From the NCBI GenBank assembly GCA_021848825.1, contig JAJZTQ010000025.1:1-37526 (forward strand): a stretch of 37,526 bases of DNA. The letters are read 5' to 3'. The position numbers and the translations under genes were made by a program. The stretch's first letter is position 1. Every line of letters starts with the position of its first letter. Of this stretch, positions 17,428 through 25,162 are shown piece after piece. The stretch comes from Pseudomonadota bacterium. Lineage in GTDB: Bacteria; Pseudomonadota; Gammaproteobacteria; Burkholderiales; JABEVD01. Under the pieces are notes generated by a model. That model was not told the DNA's origin and did not search any database. It worked only from the letters and a program-made list of their open reading frames with translations.

Positions 17428-18303
17428 TCACCTCCAGGGCGCCTCCTTCTCGAATATACCCGAAAAATAATCGACGAAAGCCCTAATTCTTGCCGAGCGC
17501 CTCGCGCTCTCCAGATATACGGCATGGACGCCCAACTGAGGGAAGGGGTAATCGTCCATCACGCTGCGCAGCCTGCCGGAGCGCAGATCCTCGTCGACAA
17601 GGAATATCGGCAATACTGCGATACCCTGTCCCGCAAGGGCGGCCATCCTGAGCATCTCGCCGCTGTCCGTCCTGAAATTGCCGCCTATTGGCCCTTCTCC
17701 CATGAGCTTCCAGATCGAGGCATAACGGTATTCGAGACAATTGTGCGATCTCAGGTCGCGCTCATCTTTCGGCATTCCGAACTTGTCCAGGTAGGCAGAC
17801 CCGGCGCAGGCCACCATGGGCACAGTCATGAGGCGCCTCGCAACCAGCGTTTCCTTCAGCTCGACGGAAATGCGTATGGCCACGTCCACCCCTTCCTCGA
17901 CGAATTCGATCACCCTGTCGGAAAAGCCGACATCGAGTTCAAGCGCAGGGTGCAGGCTGCAGAATTCAGGAATATGGGGCGCGATATAGCGCAGCCCGAA
18001 ACTCTGGGGAAGGCTCACGCGCAGCAGACCTTTCGGCCGCGCTCCCGACTCTGCCGCAAGACTTTCCGCTTCCTCCAGATCGGAAAGAATCTGTCTGCAT
18101 CTGTCGTAATAAGCCACCCCTGTCTCCGTGACGGCGAGTTTTCTCGTCGTCCGACTCAAGAGCCGCGAACCGAGATGCCTTTCCAGATCCGAAATGAGAC
18201 GGGATGCGGAAGTCGTTGAAATATGCAACTGTTCCGCAGCGCGGACAAAAGACCCGGTTGCCACCACGGCGACATAGACTTTCATTGCGGCATATCTATC
18301 CAT
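17428..18303 (-). CDS. LysR-family transcriptional regulator
   Basis: The 291-residue protein has the N-terminal LysR winged helix ('MDRYAAMKVYVAVVATGSFVRAAEQLHISTTSASRLISDLERHLGSRLLSRTTRKLAVTETG') and a C-terminal substrate-binding domain of two Rossmann-like lobes ('LRVSLPQSFGLRYIAPHIPEFCSLHPALELDVGFSDRVIEFVEEGVDVAIRI'). The type is close to the AaeR/DmlR subgroup. I start at the ATG at 18303 with GGGATAA upstream; an in-frame ATG at 18324 would add seven atypical residues. It is divergent from the flavoprotein gene at 18450, which is its most likely target. The inducer cannot be told from sequence. Confidence 0.93.
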   Translation of the reverse strand: MDRYAAMKVYVAVVATGSFVRAAEQLHISTTSASRLISDLERHLGSRLLSRTTRKLAVTETGVAYYDRCRQILSDLEEAESLAAESGARPKGLLRVSLPQSFGLRYIAPHIPEFCSLHPALELDVGFSDRVIEFVEEGVDVAIRISVELKETLVARRLMTVPMVACAGSAYLDKFGMPKDERDLRSHNCLEYRYASIWKLMGEGPIGGNFRTDSGEMLRMAALAGQGIAVLPIFLVDEDLRSGRLRSVMDDYPFPQLGVHAVYLESARRSARIRAFVDYFSGIFEKEAPWR

Positions 18304-18449
18304 GATTATCCCATTATCCGGCATTTTATTTTCCGTGAATCGAAGTTTATCCCGGTTTTAGAAACATGCAAAATCCCCTTCATGGTTTTTTTGACTGAAG
18401 GCGTCGAAGCTGGCGACCGGACACCTTTTCGACACTTGAAGGAGCAATC

Positions 18450-19079
18450 ATGGCAAAAATGGCGATCGTTTTTCACAGCGGGTATGGGCATACGGCAAGG
18501 CAGGCGGAAGCCGTCATGAAGGGCGCGTCTTCCGTGCCGGAAGTCGAGGCGACACTCTATTCTGTTGCCGAGATGAACGATCAAAAATGGGAAGCGCTGG
18601 CCCAGGCTGACGCCATCATCTTCGGCGCGCCCACCTACATGGGCAGCCTGTCCGCCCCGTTCAAGGATTTCATGGACAAGAGCTCGAAAGTCTGGTTTTC
18701 CCAGGGATGGAAGGACAAGATCGCGGCAGGATTCACCAATTCCGGAAGCCAGAGCGGCGACAAGCTCAATTCGCTCATCCAGCTCGTGATCTTTTCCCAG
18801 CAGCATGCCATGATCTGGGTCGGCACAGGCCTCATGCCCGGGAACAATCACAGCAAGGGTTCGGTCAACGATATCGACCGCCTGGGAAGCGCTTCAGGCG
18901 CCATGGCGCAGTCGAATATCGACCAGGGAGCGGATGCAATGCTTGAATCGGATCTGGATACCGCCTCCCGTCTCGGAGCCCGCGTGGCCGAAAAAACGCT
19001 GCAGTTCCTGACAGGACGCGCAGTCCCCGGAGAAGTTATTCCGAAGGGTCTTGAACGAGAACGCGCCTTGCAAGACTGA
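18450..19079 (+). CDS. Flavodoxin-fold NAD(P)H oxidoreductase, WrbA-like
   Basis: The 209-residue protein has a flavodoxin fold with the FMN phosphate loop 'HSGYGHTARQAEAV' (about 8-21), 'FGAPTYMGSLSAPFKDFMD' (about 53-71) and 'KIAAGFTNSGSQSGDKL', all as in WrbA/flavodoxin-type quinone reductases. It probably reduces quinones or similar electrophiles by two electrons, protecting against redox cycling. The ATG has AAGGAG six bases upstream. It is divergent from a LysR regulator, a common arrangement for inducible quinone reductases. Its last 44 bases overlap the convergent NlpC/P60 gene. The name WrbA itself is not certain. Confidence 0.85.
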   Translation: MAKMAIVFHSGYGHTARQAEAVMKGASSVPEVEATLYSVAEMNDQKWEALAQADAIIFGAPTYMGSLSAPFKDFMDKSSKVWFSQGWKDKIAAGFTNSGSQSGDKLNSLIQLVIFSQQHAMIWVGTGLMPGNNHSKGSVNDIDRLGSASGAMAQSNIDQGADAMLESDLDTASRLGARVAEKTLQFLTGRAVPGEVIPKGLERERALQD

Positions 19080-19548
19080 GATGCTTTGCCCAGTAGCCTT
19101 CCGTGAGGTCGGATATCATCACGCTCCCGGTTCTTGTGCTCGCGGCATGAATGAACTGGTTGTTGCCGAGATAGATGCCGACATGGGAAATGCGGTGACG
19201 AACAATCCTGAAAAACACGAGATCCCCCGGCTTCAGGTCGGCGAGCTTGATCCGGCTGCCGATCAGGCTCATCGCTTTCGAGCTGTGCGGAAGGGAAAGT
19301 CCCTCGACATGGTCGAAAACATAACGCACGAAACCGCTGCAATCGAAGCCCGTGCCCGGGTTCGTCCCTCCCATTCGATAGGATGCGCCTGCCTGGCTCA
19401 GGGCATAGCCGAGAAGATTCTTAACAGAATCAGGCAGGTTGTTCAGAACCGAGAGCCCCGGAAGCGCCTGCCCCGCGTCCGTTTCGTCCGCGCAAGCTGC
19501 GCTCGACAAGAAGAGCGCGAAAATGAGAAGGAGCAGTTTCGAGGCCAT
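19036..19548 (-). CDS. NlpC/P60 family peptidoglycan hydrolase
   Basis: This 170-residue exported protein has a signal peptide (MASKLLLLIFALFLSSAACA), then an NlpC/P60 cysteine peptidase domain: 'GYALSQAGASYRMGGTNPGTGFDCSGFVRYVF' with the catalytic Cys in DCSG, 'LKPGDLVFFRI..HRISHVGIYLGNNQFIHAAS' with the catalytic His, and a C-terminal 'YW...L..ARRVL'. It should cut stem peptides in peptidoglycan in the periplasm. The chosen ATG at 19548 begins the signal peptide; an open frame upstream overlaps the next gene and is not credible. The 3' end overlaps the convergent flavoprotein gene by 44 bases. Confidence 0.92.
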   Translation of the reverse strand: MASKLLLLIFALFLSSAACADETDAGQALPGLSVLNNLPDSVKNLLGYALSQAGASYRMGGTNPGTGFDCSGFVRYVFDHVEGLSLPHSSKAMSLIGSRIKLADLKPGDLVFFRIVRHRISHVGIYLGNNQFIHAASTRTGSVMISDLTEGYWAKHLSLARRVLVQDPSE

Positions 19549-19586
19549 GGGCGACAGTCTAAAAACCTTTTTCCCTGCTGTAAAGC

Positions 19587-21479
19587 CTATTTGTAAAATT
19601 TGACGGTGGCAACCGATGGGGGCGGCAGATCGACGATGCTTTTCCTGATTTTTCCGACCACATGCATCTCGCACGCCCTGCAGTCGAACCTGAGGGTGAG
19701 CTTCTCTTTTCCATTGACGAGCGTCATCGGCTCCGCCCTCACCTGCCCCTGAACGCCTTGAATCCCTTTCGCCTGCTTGGGACAGAGATTGAAGGAAAAT
19801 CTCAGGCAGTGCTTGGTGATCATGAGGGAAGCGTCCCCCTTCTCCTCGTGCGCCTCATAAGCCGCATCGACGAGCTTCACCCCGTGCTTTTCGTAGAAAC
19901 GCCTCGCCTTTGCGTTGTATACATTGGCGAGATAACTCAAGGTGTCTTCAGGATAGGGAACGGGAGGATGCACGGGATCCTTTCTTTTTCCCCTCGGCAT
20001 GGCATCCAGCCTGACCTTTTCCAGCCTCTCCACCGCATCCCGCCTCATGGCATTGAGGATGGAAGCCTGAACGAACCAGGGCCTTTCCAGATCGACCCGT
20101 ATTTCCTTTGCTACAAAATGGGTATTGCCGAGCCTGGAAAGATTTCCGCTGAAGTCCGTGCCGCTTTTCGCTTCTTCGAATTCGAGCTTCATTTCGGAGG
20201 CGGACTTGCAGCCGTCTTCGTCGACCAGGGTCAGCTTCAACCCTTCCTGCGTCTCTTCCAGCCTCATCGTGATTTCTATTTTCCGCTCTGCAGAAGGCCT
20301 GGAGAGCGCGCTCTCCCAGGCATGGTCGCGATTCCTGAAGACTTCAAGGCCGACATTCAGTCCTGCCATTTCGTTCGGATGGATCCGCCATGCCTCGCCC
20401 TTCTTCTCGGCCCTGTTGACCCTCGTGCCCATGGCTTCTCGCTTTTTCATGAAGCTCAATCCGTCGCCATTGCCGAGCGTTGCAGATGTCTCGATTTCGA
20501 ACCAGCCCTGTCCGATCTGCCCTATTTTCCCGATCGATTCCCCCAGGAATTTGGGCGAATCGAATGCGCCTATGTCTTCCTTCCTGCCGTTCACGAAATA
20601 ATCGGTCGAACTGCGATGGAAAGTCTTTTCGGGATCGGGAACGAAGCTGAGGATCGATTTTCCGCTCGAAGATCTTTCGAATCCCGGCTTCTTTTCCATC
20701 AGCCTGTCGAGAAGCAGCCTGTAATGGGCGGTGATGTTCTTCACATAGGGCGCATCCTTGTACCTTCCCTCTATCTTGAAGGAACGGATTCCCGCATCGA
20801 CCAATGCTTCCAGATTCGCGCTCTGGTCGTTGTCCTTCATCGAGAGCAGATGCTTCTCGAAAGCGACGACACGCCCTCGATCATCCTTCAGCGTATAGGG
20901 AAGGCGGCAGGCCTGGGAGCAATCCCCCCTGTTTGCGCTCCTTCCCGTCTGCGCGTGGCTGATGTAGCACTGGCCCGAAAAGGCGACGCAGAGCGCGCCA
21001 TGGACGAAGAACTCGGGGACGGCATCGACGGAAGAACAGATTTCGCGGATTTTCGGAAGGGTGAGCTCCCTGGCGAGAACGATCTGCGAGAAGCCGGAAT
21101 CGGAGAGGAATTTCGCCTTCTCGACGCTCCTGATGTCGGTCTGGGTGCTGGCATGAAGCTCAATGGGCGGCAGATCGAGTTCGAGCATCCCCATGTCCTG
21201 CACGATCAGCGCATCCACGCCCGCATCGTGGAGCTCGAAAACGAGCTTTCTGGCCAATTCGAGTTCGGCATCGTGAAGGATGGTGTTGAGCGTGGCGAAG
21301 ACTCTGGCATGATAGCGATGGGCGAAATCGCAGAGCCCCGCGATATCCTTCACCGAATTCGCTGCATTGGCCCGAGCGCCGAAGGAAGGCCCGCCTATGT
21401 AGACGGCGTCCGCCCCGTGCAATATCGCCTCCCGCCCGATTTCGGCGGTTCTTGCAGGGGAAAGGAGTTCCAGGTGCAT
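19587..21479 (-). CDS. rlhA: U32-family protein, RlhA/YdcP-like (23S rRNA C2501 hydroxylation)
   Basis: The 630-residue protein has the N-terminal U32 TIM-barrel region ('LELLSPARTAEIGREAILHGADAVYIGGPSFGARANAANS') with the cysteine cluster 'HGALCVAFSGQCYISHAQTGRSANRGDCSQACR' (about 179-211). A long C-terminal extension holds more cysteines ('CLRFSFNLCPKQ', 'RFDCRACEMHV'). Length and layout match E. coli RlhA, which with prephenate-linked chemistry and probably Fe-S chemistry hydroxylates C2501 of 23S rRNA. Related U32 proteins hydroxylate tRNA or act in ubiquinone synthesis, so the substrate is inferred. It lies downstream of dps in the same direction. Confidence 0.8.
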   Translation of the reverse strand: MHLELLSPARTAEIGREAILHGADAVYIGGPSFGARANAANSVKDIAGLCDFAHRYHARVFATLNTILHDAELELARKLVFELHDAGVDALIVQDMGMLELDLPPIELHASTQTDIRSVEKAKFLSDSGFSQIVLARELTLPKIREICSSVDAVPEFFVHGALCVAFSGQCYISHAQTGRSANRGDCSQACRLPYTLKDDRGRVVAFEKHLLSMKDNDQSANLEALVDAGIRSFKIEGRYKDAPYVKNITAHYRLLLDRLMEKKPGFERSSSGKSILSFVPDPEKTFHRSSTDYFVNGRKEDIGAFDSPKFLGESIGKIGQIGQGWFEIETSATLGNGDGLSFMKKREAMGTRVNRAEKKGEAWRIHPNEMAGLNVGLEVFRNRDHAWESALSRPSAERKIEITMRLEETQEGLKLTLVDEDGCKSASEMKLEFEEAKSGTDFSGNLSRLGNTHFVAKEIRVDLERPWFVQASILNAMRRDAVERLEKVRLDAMPRGKRKDPVHPPVPYPEDTLSYLANVYNAKARRFYEKHGVKLVDAAYEAHEEKGDASLMITKHCLRFSFNLCPKQAKGIQGVQGQVRAEPMTLVNGKEKLTLRFDCRACEMHVVGKIRKSIVDLPPPSVATVKFYK

Positions 21480-21532
21480 GGGAGAGGTTCCGAAAACCGG
21501 AAATGTTACTCGAAACCCCTTATTCTGTCAGC

Positions 21533-22003
21533 TCATTCCTCCAGCAGGCTTCTCAGCATCCAGGCGTTCTTTTCGTGGATCTGCATGCGCTGCGTCAGAA
21601 GATCCAGGGTGGGCTGGTCCCCCGCTTTCTCCGCCAGCGGGAAAATCTCCCTTGCCGTCCTGACGACGGTTTCCTGCCCTTCTATGAGTTCCTTTATCAT
21701 TTCCCTGGCCTTGGGATTGCCCTCGCTTTCCTTGATCGAAGCAAGCCCGGAGAAGGCCTTGTAGCTTCCCGGCGCGGGAAACCCGAGGGCTCTGATCCTT
21801 TCGGCGATCAGGTCCACCGCCATCCATTGTTCGTTGTACTGGTCCATGAAGAGCAGATGCAGGGTCTGGAACATGGGGCCGGTGACATTCCAGTGGAAAT
21901 TGTGGGTCTTGAGATAGAGGGTATAGCTGTCGGCCAGGAACCTCGAAAGCCCCTGCGCAATGTTTTCCCTTTGTTTCTCAGAAATGCCGATGTCGATTTT
22001 CAT
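21533..22003 (-). CDS. dps: Dps-family ferritin-like DNA-protection protein
   Basis: The 156-residue protein is a Dps/miniferritin, which forms a dodecamer that oxidises Fe(II) with peroxide and stores it. The ferroxidase ligands are visible in '[42 protein letters not shown]' (His, Asp and Glu in the usual spacing). The C-terminal helix '[25 protein letters not shown]' completes the four-helix bundle. The N-terminus is short with little DNA-binding tail. The Shine-Dalgarno AAGGAGG is strong. It follows the DUF3501 gene by 12 bases, in a cluster with rubrerythrin. Confidence 0.93.
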   Translation of the reverse strand: MKIDIGISEKQRENIAQGLSRFLADSYTLYLKTHNFHWNVTGPMFQTLHLLFMDQYNEQWMAVDLIAERIRALGFPAPGSYKAFSGLASIKESEGNPKAREMIKELIEGQETVVRTAREIFPLAEKAGDQPTLDLLTQRMQIHEKNAWMLRSLLEE

Positions 22004-22015
22004 GCTTCCTCCTTG

Positions 22016-22597
22016 TCAGACAAAATCGTTCTTGAGCGAAGTCATCACTTCTTCCGGAATATCGCATTCCGAATGATAGGCGGGATGATCGATTCCCGCA
22101 TGAACCCTGTTTCCCTTGCCAATCGATTCGATCATTTCAGGATCCAGTTCGAAACGCAGAAAATGCACGGATGCCGTCTTGTCATCCGTTGCCCTTTCCA
22201 TGTCCTCGTTTGCATGAGGCCTGACCTTGTCGAAGCCTTCGACCCTGATCCAGATATTTCTTTCTATGCCGACGAGTCTGGAAAGCGCGCTTCTCCGCTC
22301 ACCTTCATCCGCATATTCGAGCATGAAAGTGGCCTTCCAGTTCATGCCATCTGGAATGAGCGGATTGTAGACATCCAGTTCTTCCCTGATCAGTTCGGGT
22401 TCGAAGATGCGTTCGAGCCTAAGCATCTCCTGAACCTGGTACTGCATGGTGAGCCTGTCCTCGAAATAGAGCGCGGCATGCTCGCCCAGGGCGAGGCGCC
22501 TGTTTTTCTTGTGAATGATGACCTTGTTTCTGAATTCTTCCCTGATTCGCGCATACTGCTCAAGGCTGTAGAGATCGGATTCTTTCAGTTTTTCCAT
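22016..22597 (-). CDS. DUF3501 family protein
   Basis: The 193-residue protein matches the DUF3501 family: 'YARIREEFRNKVIIHKKNRRLALGEHAALYFEDRLTMQYQVQEMLRLERIFEPELIREELDVYNPLIPDG.NWKATFMLEYAD...R'. The biochemical role is not known. The family is repeatedly found beside rubrerythrin and a two-[4Fe-4S] CCG-domain protein, exactly as here, which suggests a shared peroxide or redox function. I start at the ATG at 22597, five bases after the upstream stop. The open frame extends further, but it lies within the neighbour's coding region. Confidence 0.85.
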   Translation of the reverse strand: MEKLKESDLYSLEQYARIREEFRNKVIIHKKNRRLALGEHAALYFEDRLTMQYQVQEMLRLERIFEPELIREELDVYNPLIPDGMNWKATFMLEYADEGERRSALSRLVGIERNIWIRVEGFDKVRPHANEDMERATDDKTASVHFLRFELDPEMIESIGKGNRVHAGIDHPAYHSECDIPEEVMTSLKNDFV

Positions 22598-22602
22598 CGT
22601 TT

Positions 22603-23931
22603 TCAGATGCCGTAGGCTTTCCTCAAAAGGGTGATGGGATGCTCGGGAGACTTTTCCCGACCGAGCGCATTTTCGATATGGTGACCCGCCATGGCGCAAT
22701 CGCTTCCATAATGGTCTGGTTCCGCCTCCCTGATGCGATTGGCGACCGGCCTGACGATTTTCATGGCAGACTCGTGAAATTCCTTTTTCACCGCATAAGT
22801 GCCGTCATGACCGGAACATCGCTCGATGATCTCTATCGTCGTATCCGGTATCAGGCCCAGCACTTCCTGGGTTTTTCTGCCGACATTCTGGACGCGCTGG
22901 TGGCATGCGGCATGGTACAGAACCTTGCCCAGGGGATGCCTGAAATTCGTGTTGAAAAGCCCCTCCCTGTGTCTCAGCATGAGATATTCGAAAGGGTCGT
23001 AGAAGGCATTCTTGACCTTCATGACATCCTGATCGTCAGGGAACATCAGGGGCAGCTCCTGCTTGAACATCAGGACGCATGAAGGGATCAATGCGGTCAG
23101 ATCCCAGCCTTCTTCAACCAGCCTGGCGAGAACCGGAATGTTTTCCTCCTTCGCCCGCCTGACGGATTCCAGGTCGCCCAGTTCGAGCTTCGGCATGCCG
23201 CAGCAGCGCTCCTTTTCGGCGATCGTGACGGGAATGCCGTTCAGCCCGAATACCGCTGCAAAATCTTCGCCTATTTCGGGCTCGTTCCTGTTCATGTAGC
23301 AGGTGGCGAAGAGCGCCACTTTTCCCCTGGTCTCCCCGGCAGGTCTGGCTGCCGCAGAGGCCGCCGAAGGCGTGAGCCTGCCTCTCAGCGGATGGCTCGA
23401 AAATTCTGGAAGCCATGCTTCATGATGGATCCCCCCCACCGCTTCGAGCGCCTTTCTGGCAAAGCCGATTTTGTTGACGGCATTCACCGTCTGGGCCACG
23501 ACAGGGATGCCAGCCAGTGACCCGACCGCATCGGTGCTGGTGAGTATCCTGTCGCGCAATTTCGTTTCCCCCTTGCGAAATTTCACCGCCTTCGCTCTCA
23601 GCATCAGGTGCGGAAAATCGAGATTCCAGGGGTGAGGCGGCACATAGGGGCATTTCGTCATGTAGCAGAGATCGCAAAGGTAGCAATGATCCACGACCTT
23701 CCAGTAATCGGCCTTGGCCACACCGTCCACTTCCATCGACTCCGAGTTGTCCACCAGATCGAAGAGCGTCGGAAAAGACTGGCACAGGCTGACGCAGCGG
23801 CGGCAGCCGTGGCAGATATCGAAAACCCGCTCCATTTCCTTGAAGAGCGATTGCTCTTCATAGAATCCTTCGCTTTGCCAGTCAAGCGGATGGCGCGTCG
23901 GCGCCTCGAGATTGCCTTCTCTTTCTGACAT
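22603..23931 (-). CDS. [4Fe-4S] and CCG-domain protein (GlpC/HdrB-like electron carrier)
   Basis: The 442-residue protein has two ferredoxin-type motifs, 'CHGCRRCVSLC' (about 40-50) and 'CYLCDLCYMTKCP' (about 83-95), then two CCG (cysteine-rich) domains: 'CCGMPKLELGD' with 'PSCVLMFKQE', and 'YHAACHQRVQNVG' with 'CSGHDGTY'. The layout is that of GlpC or heterodisulfide reductase-type subunits, which pass electrons between quinones or thiols and a partner. It is soluble. A rubrerythrin precedes it and DUF3501 follows, so a role in supplying electrons to rubrerythrin is a fair inference. The ATG has GGAGG upstream. Confidence 0.88.
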   Translation of the reverse strand: MSEREGNLEAPTRHPLDWQSEGFYEEQSLFKEMERVFDICHGCRRCVSLCQSFPTLFDLVDNSESMEVDGVAKADYWKVVDHCYLCDLCYMTKCPYVPPHPWNLDFPHLMLRAKAVKFRKGETKLRDRILTSTDAVGSLAGIPVVAQTVNAVNKIGFARKALEAVGGIHHEAWLPEFSSHPLRGRLTPSAASAAARPAGETRGKVALFATCYMNRNEPEIGEDFAAVFGLNGIPVTIAEKERCCGMPKLELGDLESVRRAKEENIPVLARLVEEGWDLTALIPSCVLMFKQELPLMFPDDQDVMKVKNAFYDPFEYLMLRHREGLFNTNFRHPLGKVLYHAACHQRVQNVGRKTQEVLGLIPDTTIEIIERCSGHDGTYAVKKEFHESAMKIVRPVANRIREAEPDHYGSDCAMAGHHIENALGREKSPEHPITLLRKAYGI

Positions 23932-23948
23932 CCTGCCTCCATGGTTTT

Positions 23949-23966
23949 CCCGGCCTTGCGGCCGGG
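23949..23966 (-). other. Strong hairpin between rubrerythrin and the Fe-S gene
   Basis: Minus-strand arms CCCGGCC and GGCCGGG (plus 23960-23966 and 23949-23955) close a GCAA tetraloop, a very stable GNRA hairpin. No T run follows, so it is unlikely to be an intrinsic terminator. It probably stabilises the rubrerythrin message or marks a processing site, giving more rubrerythrin than Fe-S protein. Confidence 0.6.
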
Positions 23967-23976
23967 ATGAAGAAGT

Positions 23977-24396
23977 TCAGCCTGCGAACTCGTTCAATGC
24001 CTTCTGGTAGCGGTTGGCATGGGAGCGCTCCGCTTTCGCCAGGGTTTCGAACCAGTCCGCGATCTCCTCGAAGCCTTCTTCGCGCGCAGTCTTGGCCATG
24101 CCTGGATACATGTCCGTGTACTCATGCGTCTCGCCGGCCACTGCGCTCTTGAGATTGTCGGCCGTGGCGCCGAAAGGCATTCCCGTTGCCGGGTCGCCGC
24201 ATTTTTCCAGGTATTCGAGATGGCCGTGCGCATGACCCGTCTCACCCTCCGCGGTCGAGCGGAAAAGCGCTGCGACGTCGTTGTGACCTTCCACGTCCGC
24301 CTTGGCTGCGAAATACAGGTAGCGGCGGTTCGCCTGCGATTCTCCTGCAAATGCATCCTTCAGATTCTTTTCGGTTTTGCTTCCCTTGAGCTGCAT
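23977..24396 (-). CDS. Rubrerythrin without rubredoxin domain
   Basis: The 139-residue protein is a diiron rubrerythrin that reduces hydrogen peroxide. Ligand motifs are '[22 protein letters not shown]', '[16 protein letters not shown]' (ExxH), '[24 protein letters not shown]' and '[16 protein letters not shown]' (ExxH). The C-terminal rubredoxin domain of classic rubrerythrins is absent, so an outside electron donor is needed, and the Fe-S protein immediately downstream is the natural candidate. The ATG at 24396 has GGAGG with good spacing; an in-frame extension of 12 codons upstream is unlikely. Upstream lies a palindrome over the promoter. Confidence 0.92.
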   Translation of the reverse strand: MQLKGSKTEKNLKDAFAGESQANRRYLYFAAKADVEGHNDVAALFRSTAEGETGHAHGHLEYLEKCGDPATGMPFGATADNLKSAVAGETHEYTDMYPGMAKTAREEGFEEIADWFETLAKAERSHANRYQKALNEFAG

Positions 24397-24438
24397 GGTT
24401 TCCTCCATTGAGTTGAATATGGCTCTTGCCATGACTTC

Positions 24439-24482
24439 ATTCTAGGCAAGCAAATGAATTGTTAGAAATGAATTCTTTCTAA
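24439..24482 (-). promoter_or_regulatory. Rubrerythrin promoter with overlapping palindromic operator
   Basis: On the minus strand, TTCTAA (plus 24462-24467), 17 bases and TAGAAT (plus 24439-24444) make a plausible promoter. A 21-base dyad TTAGAAA-N7-TTTCTAA at 24462-24482 covers the -35, which is the position of a repressor site. Its AT-rich TTAGAA/TTCTAA half-sites recall the Fur/PerR superfamily, but the regulator is not identified. Peroxide-responsive control would suit rubrerythrin and Dps. Confidence 0.6.
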
Positions 24483-24510
24483 TCGCCCGATTCATTATTC
24501 CAATCGCGCT

Positions 24511-24556
24511 TGACATGCCCGATTTTCCTGTAGAGAATGCCAGAATGATCATTCTG
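24511..24556 (+). promoter_or_regulatory. tetR-SDR-trx promoter with perfect 16-bp palindrome
   Basis: A consensus -35 TTGACA lies at 24511-24516, with GAGAAT 17 bases on as -10. Directly downstream, at 24541-24556, is the perfect palindrome CAGAATGATCATTCTG, eight bases before the TetR ATG and over the expected transcription start. This is the standard place for autorepression by a TetR regulator. Confidence 0.7.
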
Positions 24557-24564
24557 TTTTAGCC

Positions 24565-25152
24565 ATGTCCAGGGAAAGGGAATTCGATCCGGAAGAGGCG
24601 CTCGAAAAAGCGATGCAGCTTTTCTGGCGGAAAGGTTACGTCGACACCTCGATGGATGACATCGTCGGAGCGACAGGCGTCAGCCGCTACGGGCTCTATT
24701 CGATATTCGGCAGCAAGCGAGAACTTTTCCTTGCCGCGATGGATCATTATCAGGAACATGTGGCGGAAAGCAGCTTCGGATGCGTGGAAGCCGCCGATGC
24801 ATCGATCGGCGAGATCGAAAGCTATTTCGAAAACCTCGCGAAGGGATCCCGTGAAAAACTGGGCTGCCTGATGTGCAATGCAGCCACAGAAGTCGCACCA
24901 AAAGACGAAGAAGTGAAGAGAAAGGTCGAACTCGCCATGTCCCGGATCGCTTCGGGGTTTTACAAGGCGCTCTGCAATGCCGGAGAGAAAAGGGAAATCG
25001 ATCCCGATCTCGACATGGAAAAGGCTTGTGATTTTCTGACCTGCACTGTGCTGGGGGTCTCGGTCATGGCAAGATCAGGGGCCGCGAGATCGATGATTGA
25101 AAACGCGATCGCCATGGCGCTCGACTCGATAGTGCAGAAACAGTCAACTTGA
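24565..25152 (+). CDS. TetR/AcrR-family transcriptional regulator
   Basis: The 195-residue protein opens with a TetR helix-turn-helix ('FDPEEALEKAMQLFWRKGYVDTSMDDIVGATGVSRYGLYSIFGSKRELFLAAMDHY', about 6-61). A helical ligand domain follows with 'GCLMCNAATEVAPKDEEVKRKVELAMSRI', typical of the TetR subgroup beside redox enzymes. It contains two cysteines close together in GCLMC, which could sense electrophiles. It heads an operon with an SDR dehydrogenase (10-base gap) and a thioredoxin. A perfect 16-bp palindrome immediately upstream is the likely operator. The effector is unknown. Confidence 0.93.
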   Translation: MSREREFDPEEALEKAMQLFWRKGYVDTSMDDIVGATGVSRYGLYSIFGSKRELFLAAMDHYQEHVAESSFGCVEAADASIGEIESYFENLAKGSREKLGCLMCNAATEVAPKDEEVKRKVELAMSRIASGFYKALCNAGEKREIDPDLDMEKACDFLTCTVLGVSVMARSGAARSMIENAIAMALDSIVQKQST

Positions 25153-25162
25153 AAGGGCATTT

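Noticed and set aside
19662-21764. Long plus-strand open frame of 700 codons
   Set aside because: Antisense to rlhA and part of dps; no start signal and no domain motif.
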